From: Deltaproteobacteria bacterium
GTDB lineage: Bacteria; Myxococcota; SpSt-1050; JACRCP01
Assembly: GCA_016218965.1 (NCBI GenBank)
Contig: JACRCP010000346.1
Coordinates: 1-57,259 of the forward strand
DNA length: 57,259 nucleotides
Direction: 5' to 3'
Positions 16,424 through 26,418 of this stretch are shown piece by piece; the stretch's first letter is position 1, and every line of letters starts with the position of its first letter. Both the position numbers and the translations under genes were made by a program. The notes beneath the pieces were generated by a model, which had not been told where the DNA came from, made no database searches, and saw only the letters and a list, made by a program, of their open reading frames with translations.

Positions 16424-16897
16424 ATGGAAGGCAATAGCAACCCGCTCAAGGTCGAGAAGATCCCGGTCGACGTGACGATGATCATGCGAGGGGGCGAGGA
16501 GCTCACCGGCACCATTTTCCTCGACATGCACTCGCGGACCCATGGGGGTCCCGAGCGCATAAGCGACGTCTTGAACGCGGGGGCGGAATTCGTCCCGCTT
16601 GTGCTAAAGGACGGGAGGACCGTGCTCCTGAACCGCCGGCGGATCGTCACCGGGTGCTGCCGGGCCGAAGACGACGAGACCGACGCACTGGCACTCGGCA
16701 TCGTGAGCGACGTTTCCGCCGGCATCCGCCTCGAGGACGGGCGCACCCTCAACGGAAGAGTGCGGATGGAGATGCACCGCGAGAACACCCGGCTTTCGGA
16801 CATCCTAAACGGCGACGAGGACTTCATCAGGGTCCGCGACGCGGGGATCGACAACTACGTCAACCGGACGTACGTCAACTGGTTCATGGAGGCCTGA
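16424..16897 (+). CDS. Hypothetical protein with two tandem copies of one domain
   Basis: A 157-residue protein with no signal peptide. Its two halves look alike: first half GGEELTGTIFLDMHSR then RISDVLNAGAEFVPL, second half EDGRTLNGRVRMEMHREN then RLSDILNGDEDFIRV. The shared pattern is a Gly turn, a beta strand, a His, then (R)(I/L)SD(V/I)LN and an acidic-aromatic pair. The fold is unknown; small beta domains of this kind occur near regulatory genes in Myxococcota. It sits between pilT and the NtrC-type regulator with short gaps, so all may be in one operon. Confidence 0.75.
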   Translation: MEGNSNPLKVEKIPVDVTMIMRGGEELTGTIFLDMHSRTHGGPERISDVLNAGAEFVPLVLKDGRTVLLNRRRIVTGCCRAEDDETDALALGIVSDVSAGIRLEDGRTLNGRVRMEMHRENTRLSDILNGDEDFIRVRDAGIDNYVNRTYVNWFMEA

Positions 16898-16907
16898 CGG
16901 GGGTTCC

Positions 16908-18280
<1,373 letters not shown>

Positions 18281-18293
<13 letters not shown>

Positions 18294-19372
18294 GCGATCC
18301 CCTGCGGGTATTCCTTCTTGTTCGCCGGCATGGAAAGGAGCACAGGGCGGTCAGGGACGGCCTTTGTGATCTCCTCGATCTCGTTGCGGCCGCCGTCGAG
18401 CGGCAGGGCGACCTGGCCGCCGTCCACGACCGATCGCGCCATCGCCATCATAATCTCGAACCCCTTGAACGCCTCCTCGCCGCTGCAGGGGTGCGCCGCG
18501 CGGTCGTCGTCGAGCCACGCGGCCATGTCGGCGATGTACGGCGGCATGTCGAGGTCGTAGCTCATGCACCCCTCGCCGCCCTGCACGCCGTCCCTCGTCA
18601 CCGCGCGCCAGCCGCCGCCCGTGAGGACCTCGGCGAAGCCGTGCGTCCCCTGCGCGCCGATCCGGCACTTGCGCCACCAGTAGTCGACCTCGGGGACGTC
18701 CGGCGCGCCCGCGCCGGTCTCGACGATCCCGCGCACCCCGTTGGCAAAATGGATGAAGCCCGCGATGTGGTCGGGGGACGGGTGTGCGTCGCCCATCTTG
18801 CCGCGCCCAGCCGCCTGCGCCATCGCCCACTCGGCGTCGCAGTTGCCGTTGAACCAGCGGCAGTAGTCGACCATGTGGGTCATCATGTGCAGCATCCAGC
18901 CGGTCGCGTGGCCGTAGACCGTGTGCACCCGACCGAGGGCGCCGCTCGCGATGATCTGGTGCACCTTCTGATAGTGGGCGCCGTAGCGGTGCTGGTGGGA
19001 GACGACCGTCTTGACGCCATGCTTCCGCACGAGGTCCATGATCCGGTGCGCCTCGGCCGAGCCGAGGGCCATCGGCTTCTCGTACGCGATGAGCTTCGCG
19101 CCGCAATCGACGCCGGCCTTGACGAGGTCGTACCGGACCGTCGGCATAGTCGTGAAGCAGAAGACGTCGGGCTTGAGCTCACGGGCGAGCGCCGCGGCGT
19201 CGGTCCCCGTGCGCGGGCCCCCGAGCTTCGCCGCGGCCGCCTCGAGGCGGGCGGCGTCGATGTCGCAGACCCCCGCGACCGCAAAGCGCGGGTTTGCCGC
19301 AAACGCCGCGGCGTGGTGCATCCCCCGCTTTCCCATCCCGACGACGACGACCCGGTATGTCCTTTCGGCCAT
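18281..19372 (-). CDS. Gfo/Idh/MocA family NAD(P)-dependent oxidoreductase
   Basis: A 363-residue enzyme with the Rossmann motif VVVVGMGKRGMHHA at the N-terminus and the family signature IAYEKPMALGSAEA near residue 95. The start at 19372 has GGAGGGG ten bases upstream. It lies 22 bases after a DegT-type aminotransferase on the same strand. Such pairs act in sequence on sugar nucleotides: the dehydrogenase makes a keto sugar, the aminotransferase adds an amino group. That suggests O-antigen, capsule or glycan synthesis, but the exact substrate cannot be read from sequence. The catalytic region is intact. Confidence 0.88.
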
Positions 19373-19394
19373 GGCGCGCACCCCTCCGTTTCCG

Positions 19395-20582
19395 TCAGTC
19401 GCAGCAGGTGTCCTTGCGGGCGAGCCCTGGGCCTTCCATGCACGCCCCGGGGTTCTCCTTCTCCCACTCCCTGACCGCCGCCACGCAGTAGTCGACCTGC
19501 TCGGCGGTGAGCTCGGGGTACATTGGCATGCTGATGCAGCACGCCGCGTTCGCCTCGGCGTTGTCAAGCCCGCCGGCGATTCGGGCGCCCTTCCCCCACG
19601 GGTAGCCATCCTGCCTGTGGATGGGGATCGAGTAGTGGGTCTTGGCGTCGACCCCGCGCTCGTTGAGGAAGGCGAGCAGCGGGTCGCGGTCCTGCGGCCG
19701 CTTGGTCTCGATGACGTAGAGGTGAAAGACGTGGCGGTAGCCGGGCTTCTCGTACGGGAGGTCGATCGACCGGCAGCCAAAAAGCCCCTCGGTGTAGCGG
19801 GCGGCCCACTTCCGCCGGAGGTCGTTCCACTCGCGGATGTGCCTCATCTTGGCGCTCAGGATCCCTGCGTGGAGGTCGTCGAGCCGGCTGTTGAAGCCGA
19901 AGCTGTGGACGTTGCGCTTCCCCGACCCGTGGTTGCGCAAAACGCGCACCCGGGCGTCGATCGCGGCGTCGTTGGTCACCACCGCGCCGCCGTCGCCGAA
20001 CGTCCCGAGGTTCTTCTGGATGATGAAGCTCGTGGTGGCCGCGGCGCCCAGCTCGCCGATCGCGAAGCCGTCGCCGTGCGCGTCGAACGCCTGCGCGTTG
20101 TCCTCGATGATCTTGAGCCCGCGCGCATCGGCGATCTTTTTTATGGCCTTCATGTCGGCGCACTGGCCATAGAGGTGCACTGGGATGATCGCCTTCGTCT
20201 TCGGCGTGATCGCGGCCTCGATCTTCTTCGGGCAGATGTTCTTGGTCGCGGGGCAGCAGTCGACCAGCACCGCCGTGGCCCCGGCGATCCAGATCGCCTC
20301 GGCGGTGGCGAAGAAGGTGTTGGCGTGGGTGACGACCTCGTCGCCCGGGCCGATCCCCATCGCCATGAGCGTCAGCCAGATCGCGTCGGTGCCGTTCCCG
20401 ACGCCGGCCGCGAACTTTGTGCCGCAAAACTCCGCCAATTCCTTCTCGAACCTCTTGAGCATCGGCCCCTGCACGTACTCGCCGCTCTCGAGCACGGCCT
20501 TTATGTTGGCGTCGATCTCGGCCTGGATGTTTTTGTACTGCTGCACGTGCCCGTAAAAGCCGACCTTCATTGCCGCCGCCAT
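19395..20582 (-). CDS. DegT/DnrJ/EryC1/StrS-type PLP aminotransferase
   Basis: A 395-residue sugar aminotransferase. The N-terminal GEYVQGPMLKRFEKELAEF, VGNGTDAIWLTL, the PLP-stacking EDNAQAFDAHG, and the Lys-containing IIQKNLGTFGDGGAVVTND are all present; the Lys forms the Schiff base. The family attaches amino groups to keto sugars on nucleotide carriers. The aspartate that pairs with the PLP nitrogen sits in EDN. It leads into the Gfo/Idh gene with a short gap, so the two are probably co-transcribed and part of surface glycan synthesis. Confidence 0.9.
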   Translation of the reverse strand: MAAAMKVGFYGHVQQYKNIQAEIDANIKAVLESGEYVQGPMLKRFEKELAEFCGTKFAAGVGNGTDAIWLTLMAMGIGPGDEVVTHANTFFATAEAIWIAGATAVLVDCCPATKNICPKKIEAAITPKTKAIIPVHLYGQCADMKAIKKIADARGLKIIEDNAQAFDAHGDGFAIGELGAAATTSFIIQKNLGTFGDGGAVVTNDAAIDARVRVLRNHGSGKRNVHSFGFNSRLDDLHAGILSAKMRHIREWNDLRRKWAARYTEGLFGCRSIDLPYEKPGYRHVFHLYVIETKRPQDRDPLLAFLNERGVDAKTHYSIPIHRQDGYPWGKGARIAGGLDNAEANAACCISMPMYPELTAEQVDYCVAAVREWEKENPGACMEGPGLARKDTCCD

Positions 20583-20900
20583 GATCTCCTCCTCTGTGAC
20601 AGGGACCCTTTACCTTGCCGCGGAAAGCGTTGTCAAGAGAGCTGGGGGAGCTGGGGGATCTCGATGTGGCCGCCCGGGACATCCCAAAGAAGGGGCGACG
20701 TCCCAAAGGTGCCAGGCCCCCTGCCCGTTGGACGAAACTTTCGGGCTCGGTGAACCCCGACGGGTGTACGACGGGTGTACGATGGCGCCGTGAGGAAACA
20801 TGGCTGCCGCCTTCTGTTGTGAAGACGGCGATGAGCAAAAACAGCGCCGAGGTCTACCACCTCAAAACGTGCTATAAATGCCCCGACGGAGGGTTGGGGC
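20583..20900. other. Intergenic region with short repeats and GGGAC...GTCCC motifs
   Basis: No gene is seen in these 318 bases. They hold a GAGCTGGGG duplication near 20640, GGGACATCCC and GACGTCCC palindromes near 20680-20705, and an 11-base tandem (CGGGTGTACGA at 20761 and 20772). A TATAAA at 20873-20878 may be the -10 box of the small lipoprotein gene, though no good -35 is seen. Confidence 0.5.
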
Positions 20901-21140
20901 ATGAAATACCTGTTCTGTATCGTTGTTGCGGTCCTGCTCGCTGCCGGCGGTTTCGGGTGCAAGACCATCTCCGGGGAACCGGACGAGGGGGCCGTGCAGG
21001 GCGCGCCCGGGCTCGACCCCGAGAAGGAACGCGAAAAGGTCGAGCACATAGAGCAGAAGGTCGAGGACATCAAAAAGAAGAAGGACGACGCCGAAAAACG
21101 CGTCAAAGAGCTCGAAAAGGACGTCAAGAAAGGCCCTTAG
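20901..21140 (+). CDS. Small lipoprotein with coiled-coil tail
   Basis: A 79-residue protein. A signal peptide ends at GGFGC (Cys20), giving a lipid anchor. After a Gly/Asp spacer comes a charged helix rich in Glu and Lys (REKVEHIEQKVEDIKKKKDD) with heptad spacing, likely a coiled coil. It resembles Lpp-type periplasmic helices, but no terminal Lys-type crosslink motif is certain (it ends KKGP). The ribosome site GGAGGG precedes the ATG. It lies 17 bases before ispG. Confidence 0.78.
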   Translation: MKYLFCIVVAVLLAAGGFGCKTISGEPDEGAVQGAPGLDPEKEREKVEHIEQKVEDIKKKKDDAEKRVKELEKDVKKGP

Positions 21141-21157
21141 CAGGCGGTGGGCGGTAG

Positions 21158-22231
21158 TTGAAGATCCTCAGGAGAAAGACACGGCAGGTCCACTTGGGGG
21201 CGCTGCCGGTCGGGGGCGGAGCGCCGATATCCGTCCAGTCGATGTGCTCGACCGACACGCGCAACGTGCGAGCGACCGTGCGCCAGGCGCGCAGGCTCCG
21301 CGCTGCCGGCTGCGAGGTGATCCGCATCGCCGTGCCCGACGATGAGGCGGCGCGGGCGCTCCCGCGCATCCGTCGGGCTCTCCCGGGCGTCCCGCTGGTC
21401 GCCGACATCCACTTCGACCACAAGCTGGCGCTTGCGGCGGTTGACGCCGGGTTCGACGGTCTGCGGCTCAACCCGGGCAACATAGGCGGCCCCGCGCGCG
21501 TACGGGAGGTCGTCGCCGCGGCGCGTGAACGCAAGGTCCCGATCCGGGTCGGCGTCAACGCAGGTTCGGTCGAAAAGGACCTTGCCGCCCGCCACGGCGG
21601 CCCGACGCCCCGCGCGATGGCGCAAAGCGCCCTGCGGCACGTGAGGATTATCGAGGACGCCGGATACCGGGAGATCAAGGTTTCGGTCAAGTCGTTCGAC
21701 GTCCCGTCGACGATCGACGCGTACTCGCTGCTCGCCGCCGAGTTGGACTACCCGTTCCACGCGGGGATCACCGAGGCCGGGACCGCGTTTTCGGGGGGGC
21801 TGCGCTCAGGGGTGGGTCTCGGGATCTTGCTCTACCTGGGGCTTGCCGACACGATCCGCGTTTCGCTCACGGCGGACCCGGTGATGGAAGTGACCGCCGG
21901 TTTCAGGATCCTCAAAGCCATGGGCCTCCGGAGGCGGGGCGCCGACGTAGTGTCGTGTCCGACGTGCGGCCGGTGCCACGGCGACGTCCTCGGGATTGCG
22001 TCGAGGATCGAAAAAAGACTCACCGGCGTGACGGAAGACATCCGGGTTGCCGTCATGGGTTGCGAGGTCAACGGTCCCGGAGAGGCGCGCGAGGCCGACG
22101 TCGGGCTTGCGATCGGGAGAAGCGGCGGCCTCCTGTTCAGAGAGGGAAAGGCGGCGAGGAAGGTCCCGGAGAGCGAGATGGAACCGGCGCTCGTCGAGGA
22201 AGTCCGCAAGGTCCTGTCCGCGAAAGCCTAG
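21158..22231 (+). CDS. ispG: 4-hydroxy-3-methylbut-2-en-1-yl diphosphate synthase IspG (GcpE)
   Basis: A 357-residue iron-sulfur enzyme of the MEP isoprenoid pathway, converting MEcPP to HMBPP. The [4Fe-4S] ligands are in SCPTCGRC and MGCEVNGPGEA. N-terminal features include VQSMCSTDTRNV and RLNPGNIGG. Length and domain order fit the short bacterial form. The best start is TTG 21158, since no ATG or GTG fits in frame. It begins an operon-like run with capK, tmk and hisS genes. Confidence 0.93.
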   Translation: MKILRRKTRQVHLGALPVGGGAPISVQSMCSTDTRNVRATVRQARRLRAAGCEVIRIAVPDDEAARALPRIRRALPGVPLVADIHFDHKLALAAVDAGFDGLRLNPGNIGGPARVREVVAAARERKVPIRVGVNAGSVEKDLAARHGGPTPRAMAQSALRHVRIIEDAGYREIKVSVKSFDVPSTIDAYSLLAAELDYPFHAGITEAGTAFSGGLRSGVGLGILLYLGLADTIRVSLTADPVMEVTAGFRILKAMGLRRRGADVVSCPTCGRCHGDVLGIASRIEKRLTGVTEDIRVAVMGCEVNGPGEAREADVGLAIGRSGGLLFREGKAARKVPESEMEPALVEEVRKVLSAKA

Positions 22232-22328
22232 GGGTTTTTCTGTATCCACGCATTGTTTTCGGGCGTTTTTCTTGCCGCCCACCCCCCGCGGTGGTAAGTT
22301 CGTCGTGGCTGTCCGGGGTCGAGGATCG

Positions 22329-23756
22329 ATGAGAGGCATCCTTCAACTCCTGATCATGTTCTTCGTCACGGGAGTCGCGCTTCTGCGCGAGAAGCTCTCG
22401 ACGCGGGACCGCATCCGGCGTCTGCAGCGGAACAAGCTCCGCCGGCTGGTCAGGCACGCCAAGAAGAACGTGCCCTTCTACGCCGATCTTTTCAAGGACA
22501 TCAATCCGGACACCTGCAAGCTCGATGACCTGCCTCCAGTCACCAAGAAGGATCTGATGAAACGCCTCCCGGACACCCTGTCGGTGCGGGGGATCACCAA
22601 GGAGGAGATCGTCTGGTTCTCGCAGGACGCGGGTTCGATAGGCAAGTTCTTCCGCGGGAAGTACGTTCTTTGCTCGACGTCGGGCACCACCGGAATGGTC
22701 GGGCATTTCATGAGCACGCAGACCACCTGGTCGATCCTCCGCGGCGTCGAGTTCGCACGCCTCCTGCGCGGGCGCCTCGCCCCGAAGTACATCTTCAAGT
22801 ACACGGTGCTCAACAGGCTCAAGTGGGCGATGCTGGTCGCGACGGGCGGCCACTACATCACGTATCTCTTGATGAAGCTCAGCCCGGGGATTGTGAACCG
22901 CTTGGCGAAAATCAGGCCGTTTTCAATCATGGACCCCATGCACAAGATGGTGGCCGAGTTAAACGAGTTCCAGCCGCACTACCTGCACGGCTACCCGACG
23001 TTTCTGGAGGCGCTCGCGTATGAACAGCTCGCGGGGCGCCTGAAGATAGAGCCGGATTTCATCTCATCGGGTTCCGAGCCGTTTACGCAGATGGCCCGCT
23101 CGGTGCTCCAGAAGGCGTACCCCGGCGTGCAGATGTCCGAGACATACGGCACCACCGAGGCGCTCTCGCTCGCCAACCAGTGCGCGCACGGGAGGCTCCA
23201 CGTAAACGACGACTACGTGATCCTCGAGGGCGTCGACGACAACTACCGCACGGTGCCGTTCGGGATGCGCTCGCGCAGGACGCTCGTCACAAACCTCGTC
23301 AACAAGTTCCAACCGATCATCCGCTACGAACTCAACGACTCGGTGGTGCTTTTCACCGGCCAGCCCTGCCCGTGCGGGAGCCCGCTTCGGGTCGTCGAAG
23401 TCCACGGCCGTTCGGACGACACCTTCTTCCTGATGGACCAGGACGGCCATTTCCACGCCTTCCCGCCCATCCCCTTCGAGGTGCTGTTTCTGCAGGTCAA
23501 GGGCCTCAAGCAGTACCAGCTGATCCACGAGGAGCAGAACCACCTGCGGGTCCGATACGCCAGGGTCGAGAAGCACCCCGCCGCCGACGTCGAGCGCCAG
23601 ATACTCGAGAGCTTCAACGGCTATCTTGACCAGTGCGGCCTGGCCAAAACCGTCAAGGTAAGCGTCGAGGAGATGGGCGAGATCACGCGCCCGCCGTCCA
23701 CGCAGAAGGTCAGGCAGATATTCTCAAAGGTCAAGGCGCCCCCGAACGCGGTGTGA
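22329..23756 (+). CDS. Phenylacetate-CoA ligase / CapK family adenylate-forming enzyme
   Basis: A 475-residue member of the PaaK/CapK family. An N-terminal hydrophobic segment (LQLLIMFFVTGVALL) precedes the catalytic part. Ser/Thr/Gly loop CSTSGTTGM lies at residues 115-123, SETYGTTEA is the second ATP motif, and PCPCGSPLRVVEVHGRSDD near residue 350 precedes the hinge. CapK-like members are found in capsule and glycan loci with unclear acyl substrates; true PaaK uses phenylacetate. The neighbours (ispG, tmk, hisS) do not reveal the substrate. The ATG at 22329 is the likely start. Confidence 0.85.
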   Translation: MRGILQLLIMFFVTGVALLREKLSTRDRIRRLQRNKLRRLVRHAKKNVPFYADLFKDINPDTCKLDDLPPVTKKDLMKRLPDTLSVRGITKEEIVWFSQDAGSIGKFFRGKYVLCSTSGTTGMVGHFMSTQTTWSILRGVEFARLLRGRLAPKYIFKYTVLNRLKWAMLVATGGHYITYLLMKLSPGIVNRLAKIRPFSIMDPMHKMVAELNEFQPHYLHGYPTFLEALAYEQLAGRLKIEPDFISSGSEPFTQMARSVLQKAYPGVQMSETYGTTEALSLANQCAHGRLHVNDDYVILEGVDDNYRTVPFGMRSRRTLVTNLVNKFQPIIRYELNDSVVLFTGQPCPCGSPLRVVEVHGRSDDTFFLMDQDGHFHAFPPIPFEVLFLQVKGLKQYQLIHEEQNHLRVRYARVEKHPAADVERQILESFNGYLDQCGLAKTVKVSVEEMGEITRPPSTQKVRQIFSKVKAPPNAV

Positions 23757-23802
23757 CCGAACTTGTGTCCCGCCCGTTTCCCGTCTAGTATCCAGCGGAG
23801 TG

Positions 23803-24426
23803 ATGCGCACCCGGCGAGGCAGGTTCATTGTACTTGAGGGGATTGACGGCTCGGGCACGACAACCCAGGCCGCCCTGGCAGCAGAGCACCTCCGCGCACG
23901 GGGCGTTCAGGTGCACCTCACGCGCGAGCCGAGCGACGGCCCGGTGGGGATGCTCGTGCGCGCCGTGCTTTCCGGCCGGCTCCGTTCGGCCGGAGGGCCG
24001 CCGTTCGACAGGCGATCGCTCGCGCTGCTGTTTGCGGCCGACCGCCTGGACCACATCACCTCCGAGGTGGGGCCGCGGCTCGCGGCCGGTGTCACCGTTG
24101 TTTCGGACCGGTACGTGTATTCGTCGCTCGCATACCAGTCGCAGGACTGCCCGCCGTCGTGGGTGAAGGAACTCAACCGGCTGGCCCCGGCGCCCGACCT
24201 GTGCGTGTTCCTGCGCCTCCCTGCTCGCGCGGCCGAAAAAAGGCTGCGCTCGTCCCGGCAGTCGCGCGACATCTTTGAAGAGATCGTGTTTCAAAGGCGC
24301 GTTGCCGCGTCGTACGCGCGGGCGGTCCGCGCCGTTCCGCGCGGCAGGCTCCTGGTGGTTGACGGCGCGCTGCCCAAGGAACGGGTCTTCGGCGCGATCC
24401 GGACGCGCCTTGATGCCCTGATGTAA
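23803..24426 (+). CDS. tmk: Thymidylate kinase, P-loop lysine replaced by threonine
   Basis: A 207-residue dTMP kinase. The P-loop is EGIDGSGTTTQ at residues 12-22: the usual Lys of GSGKST is Thr19. The rest is normal: DRY in VVSDRYVYSSLAYQS, a Lid-like Arg region and the expected length. Homologues with this GTTT loop are known from some Deltaproteobacteria from memory, so it is likely an active variant rather than a broken gene, but catalysis without the Lys needs another positive group. GTG 23800 is possible, ATG 23803 preferred. It ends 8 bases before hisS. Confidence 0.88.
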   Translation: MRTRRGRFIVLEGIDGSGTTTQAALAAEHLRARGVQVHLTREPSDGPVGMLVRAVLSGRLRSAGGPPFDRRSLALLFAADRLDHITSEVGPRLAAGVTVVSDRYVYSSLAYQSQDCPPSWVKELNRLAPAPDLCVFLRLPARAAEKRLRSSRQSRDIFEEIVFQRRVAASYARAVRAVPRGRLLVVDGALPKERVFGAIRTRLDALM

Positions 24427-24434
24427 GGACGAAG

Positions 24435-25760
24435 ATGGCGGAGATTTCCAACATTCGCTCGGTCAAGGGAATGCACGATTTGCTCCCCGCCTCCTCGCGC
24501 GTGTTTTCGAGGATCGAGGCCGAGATGCGCCGGGTCTTTTCGCAATACGGTTTTTCGGAAATCCGGACGCCCGTCGTCGAGGAAACGCGGTTGTTTTCGC
24601 GCGGGATAGGCGAGGAGACCGACATCGTCGCAAAGGAGATGTACACGTTTTTGGACCGCGATGGCACCTCGCTTTCGCTGCGGCCCGAGAACACCGCTTC
24701 TGCGGTCCGGGCCTACATCGAACACGGCATGGCCGTCTCGGACCCCGTGGCGCGCTGGTACTACGCGGGGCCCATGTTCAGGCACGAGAGGGCGCAGAAG
24801 GGCCGTTACCGCCAGTTCCATCAGATTGGCGCCGAGATCTTCGGCATCTCCGACGCCGCGGCCGACGCGGAGCTCATGCACATGCTCATGGATTTCGCGG
24901 CGGCCGTGGGCGTGAGCGGCGGGCGGCTGGGCATCAACTCGCTGGGGTGCGCCGCCTGCCGGCCGGCATACCGCGAGGCGCTAAAGTCCTTTGCAGTCGG
25001 CGTCCGCGAACGGCTGTGCGAAGACTGCGGCCGCCGCATCGAGACCAACCCCTTGCGCGTGCTCGACTGCAAGAAGGAACCCTGCCGGGCCGCGACCGAA
25101 AACGCGCCCGCGTCGGCGGACCATCTGTGCGCCGACTGCGCGGCGCACTTCGCGCGCCTCCGCTCGGCGCTTGACGCATTCGGCGACACCTACGAGGTCG
25201 ACCGCCGGATGGTGCGGGGCCTTGACTACTACAATCGGACCACCTTCGAACTCTCGGCCGCCGCACCGGCGGAAGAAGGCGGGGACGGCGCCGGCCTGGG
25301 CGCGCAGAATGCAATCGCCGGCGGCGGACGCTACGACGGGCTTGTCGAGATTCTCGGCGGGAGGCCCACCCCGGCCGTCGGATTTGCAGTCGGACTCGAA
25401 CGGCTCGCGATGCTCTCGCCGTGGGCGGCCGATCCGCTCCCGCCCGCGGTGCGCGTGTTTGTCATGGCCGTGGGCGAGGGGACGCTTGAACCGGCCGCGG
25501 CGCTCGCGTCGGGGCTCCGGCGGCGCGGAGTTTCGGTGGAGTTCGACGGCTCGGACAAGGGATTCAAGGCCAAGTTCAAGAGGGCCGACAAGTCCGGCGC
25601 CGTGGTCGCGGCCATCGTGGGCGAAGACGAGGCCAGGCGCGGGGTTTGCGCGGTGAAGTCCATGACGGCCGCGATGCTCCCGGGAGGGGAGAAGCAGGCC
25701 GAGGTGCCCGTGGCCGACGCCGCGGCGTACATCGAAACCGTTTTGAGGCACGAGGCGTGA
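24435..25760 (+). CDS. hisS: Histidine-tRNA ligase
   Basis: A 441-residue class II synthetase. Motif 2 is MFRHERAQKGRYRQFHQIG, the HisA motif RGLDYYNRTTFEL, the third GGGRYDGL. It carries a Cys-rich insertion (CAACRP, CEDCGRR, CKKEPC, CADCA) around residues 170-235 which could bind a metal; this is known in many bacterial HisRS. The anticodon-binding domain follows. Its last residues (LRHEA) are encoded by a heptad repeat tract that continues into the start of the next gene. Confidence 0.95.
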   Translation: MAEISNIRSVKGMHDLLPASSRVFSRIEAEMRRVFSQYGFSEIRTPVVEETRLFSRGIGEETDIVAKEMYTFLDRDGTSLSLRPENTASAVRAYIEHGMAVSDPVARWYYAGPMFRHERAQKGRYRQFHQIGAEIFGISDAAADAELMHMLMDFAAAVGVSGGRLGINSLGCAACRPAYREALKSFAVGVRERLCEDCGRRIETNPLRVLDCKKEPCRAATENAPASADHLCADCAAHFARLRSALDAFGDTYEVDRRMVRGLDYYNRTTFELSAAAPAEEGGDGAGLGAQNAIAGGGRYDGLVEILGGRPTPAVGFAVGLERLAMLSPWAADPLPPAVRVFVMAVGEGTLEPAAALASGLRRRGVSVEFDGSDKGFKAKFKRADKSGAVVAAIVGEDEARRGVCAVKSMTAAMLPGGEKQAEVPVADAAAYIETVLRHEA

Positions 25761-25834
25761 GGCACGAGGCATGAGTGTGAAACCCCGAATCCCGTGCTAC
25801 TCTGCGAAGCATAAGAACCCCGAATCCCAAATTG
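25745..25834. repeat. Heptad tract (GAGGCAC type) and dispersed GGGATTC repeat, hisS/tlpA junction
   Basis: Bases 25746-25775 are four 7-base units of GAGGCAC/GAGGCAT type covering the hisS stop. Bases 25778-25834 are, in reverse complement, about 84% identical to 35316-35391, with an 18-base internal duplication present only at the second site. Both copies contain tandem GGGATTC-type heptads and the palindromic CTTCGCAG. Confidence 0.8.
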
Positions 25835-26418
25835 CCCGGCTTGCTCCCTTCTGCGCTTGTGCGCTTCTGCTCTTTTCCGCCCCTGCCTTGGCCGCCGAGG
25901 TCAAGGAGGGGGACGAGGCGCCGCGGTGGATGCTGCGGCCCATGAACGCGACGGCCTCGGGGTTCAAGAGCGTGAGCATCAACGATCTCCTCGCGGGCAA
26001 CCCGGTCCAGCCCAAGGCCATCATCGTGTCGTTCTTCGCAACGTACTGCGAGCCCTGCAAGAAAGAGATGCCTTTCCTCCAGAACCTCTACACTTCGTAC
26101 AAGGACAAGGGACTCGTGATTGTCGAGGTAAGCATCGATACCGAGCCCGAGGCCATAAAAGAGGTCGAAAAGCTCATAGCCGACAACAAGGTGACAATGC
26201 CGGTCGTGAACGACAAGATGAACGTGGTCGCGAAAAGGCACAACGTGAGCAGGCTCCCGCACATTGTTCTCATAGACGGCGAGGGGACGGTCAAGAGGAT
26301 CCTCATCGGATACGAGTCGTCCCAGCTCAAGGTGCTCGAGGCGGATCTCGGTGTGCTTCTGGGGATAGGCCGCTGGAAGAACCTCCCGACGCCCGCAAAG
26401 CAGGAGAAGAAGAAATGA
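25771..26418 (+). CDS. TlpA-like exported thiol-disulfide (thioredoxin-fold) protein
   Basis: A 215-residue protein. The signal region is LAPFCACALLLFSAPALAAE, cleaved after ALA near residue 42, and a thioredoxin-like domain follows with active site FFATYCEPCKKEMPFL (CEPC, not the usual CPxC). It should act in the periplasm as a reductase or cytochrome c maturation helper. The first 25 residues (MSVKPRIPCYSAKHKN) are encoded by the dispersed repeat, so the start ATG 25771 may not be the true one. It overlaps the next gene's ATG by ATGA. Confidence 0.82.
   Translation: MSVKPRIPCYSAKHKNPESQIARLAPFCACALLLFSAPALAAEVKEGDEAPRWMLRPMNATASGFKSVSINDLLAGNPVQPKAIIVSFFATYCEPCKKEMPFLQNLYTSYKDKGLVIVEVSIDTEPEAIKEVEKLIADNKVTMPVVNDKMNVVAKRHNVSRLPHIVLIDGEGTVKRILIGYESSQLKVLEADLGVLLGIGRWKNLPTPAKQEKKK

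Noticed and set aside
19011..20753. 580-codon plus-strand frame antisense to the DegT and Gfo/Idh genes
   Set aside because: Both minus-strand genes have complete catalytic motifs; the antisense product has no recognisable domain.
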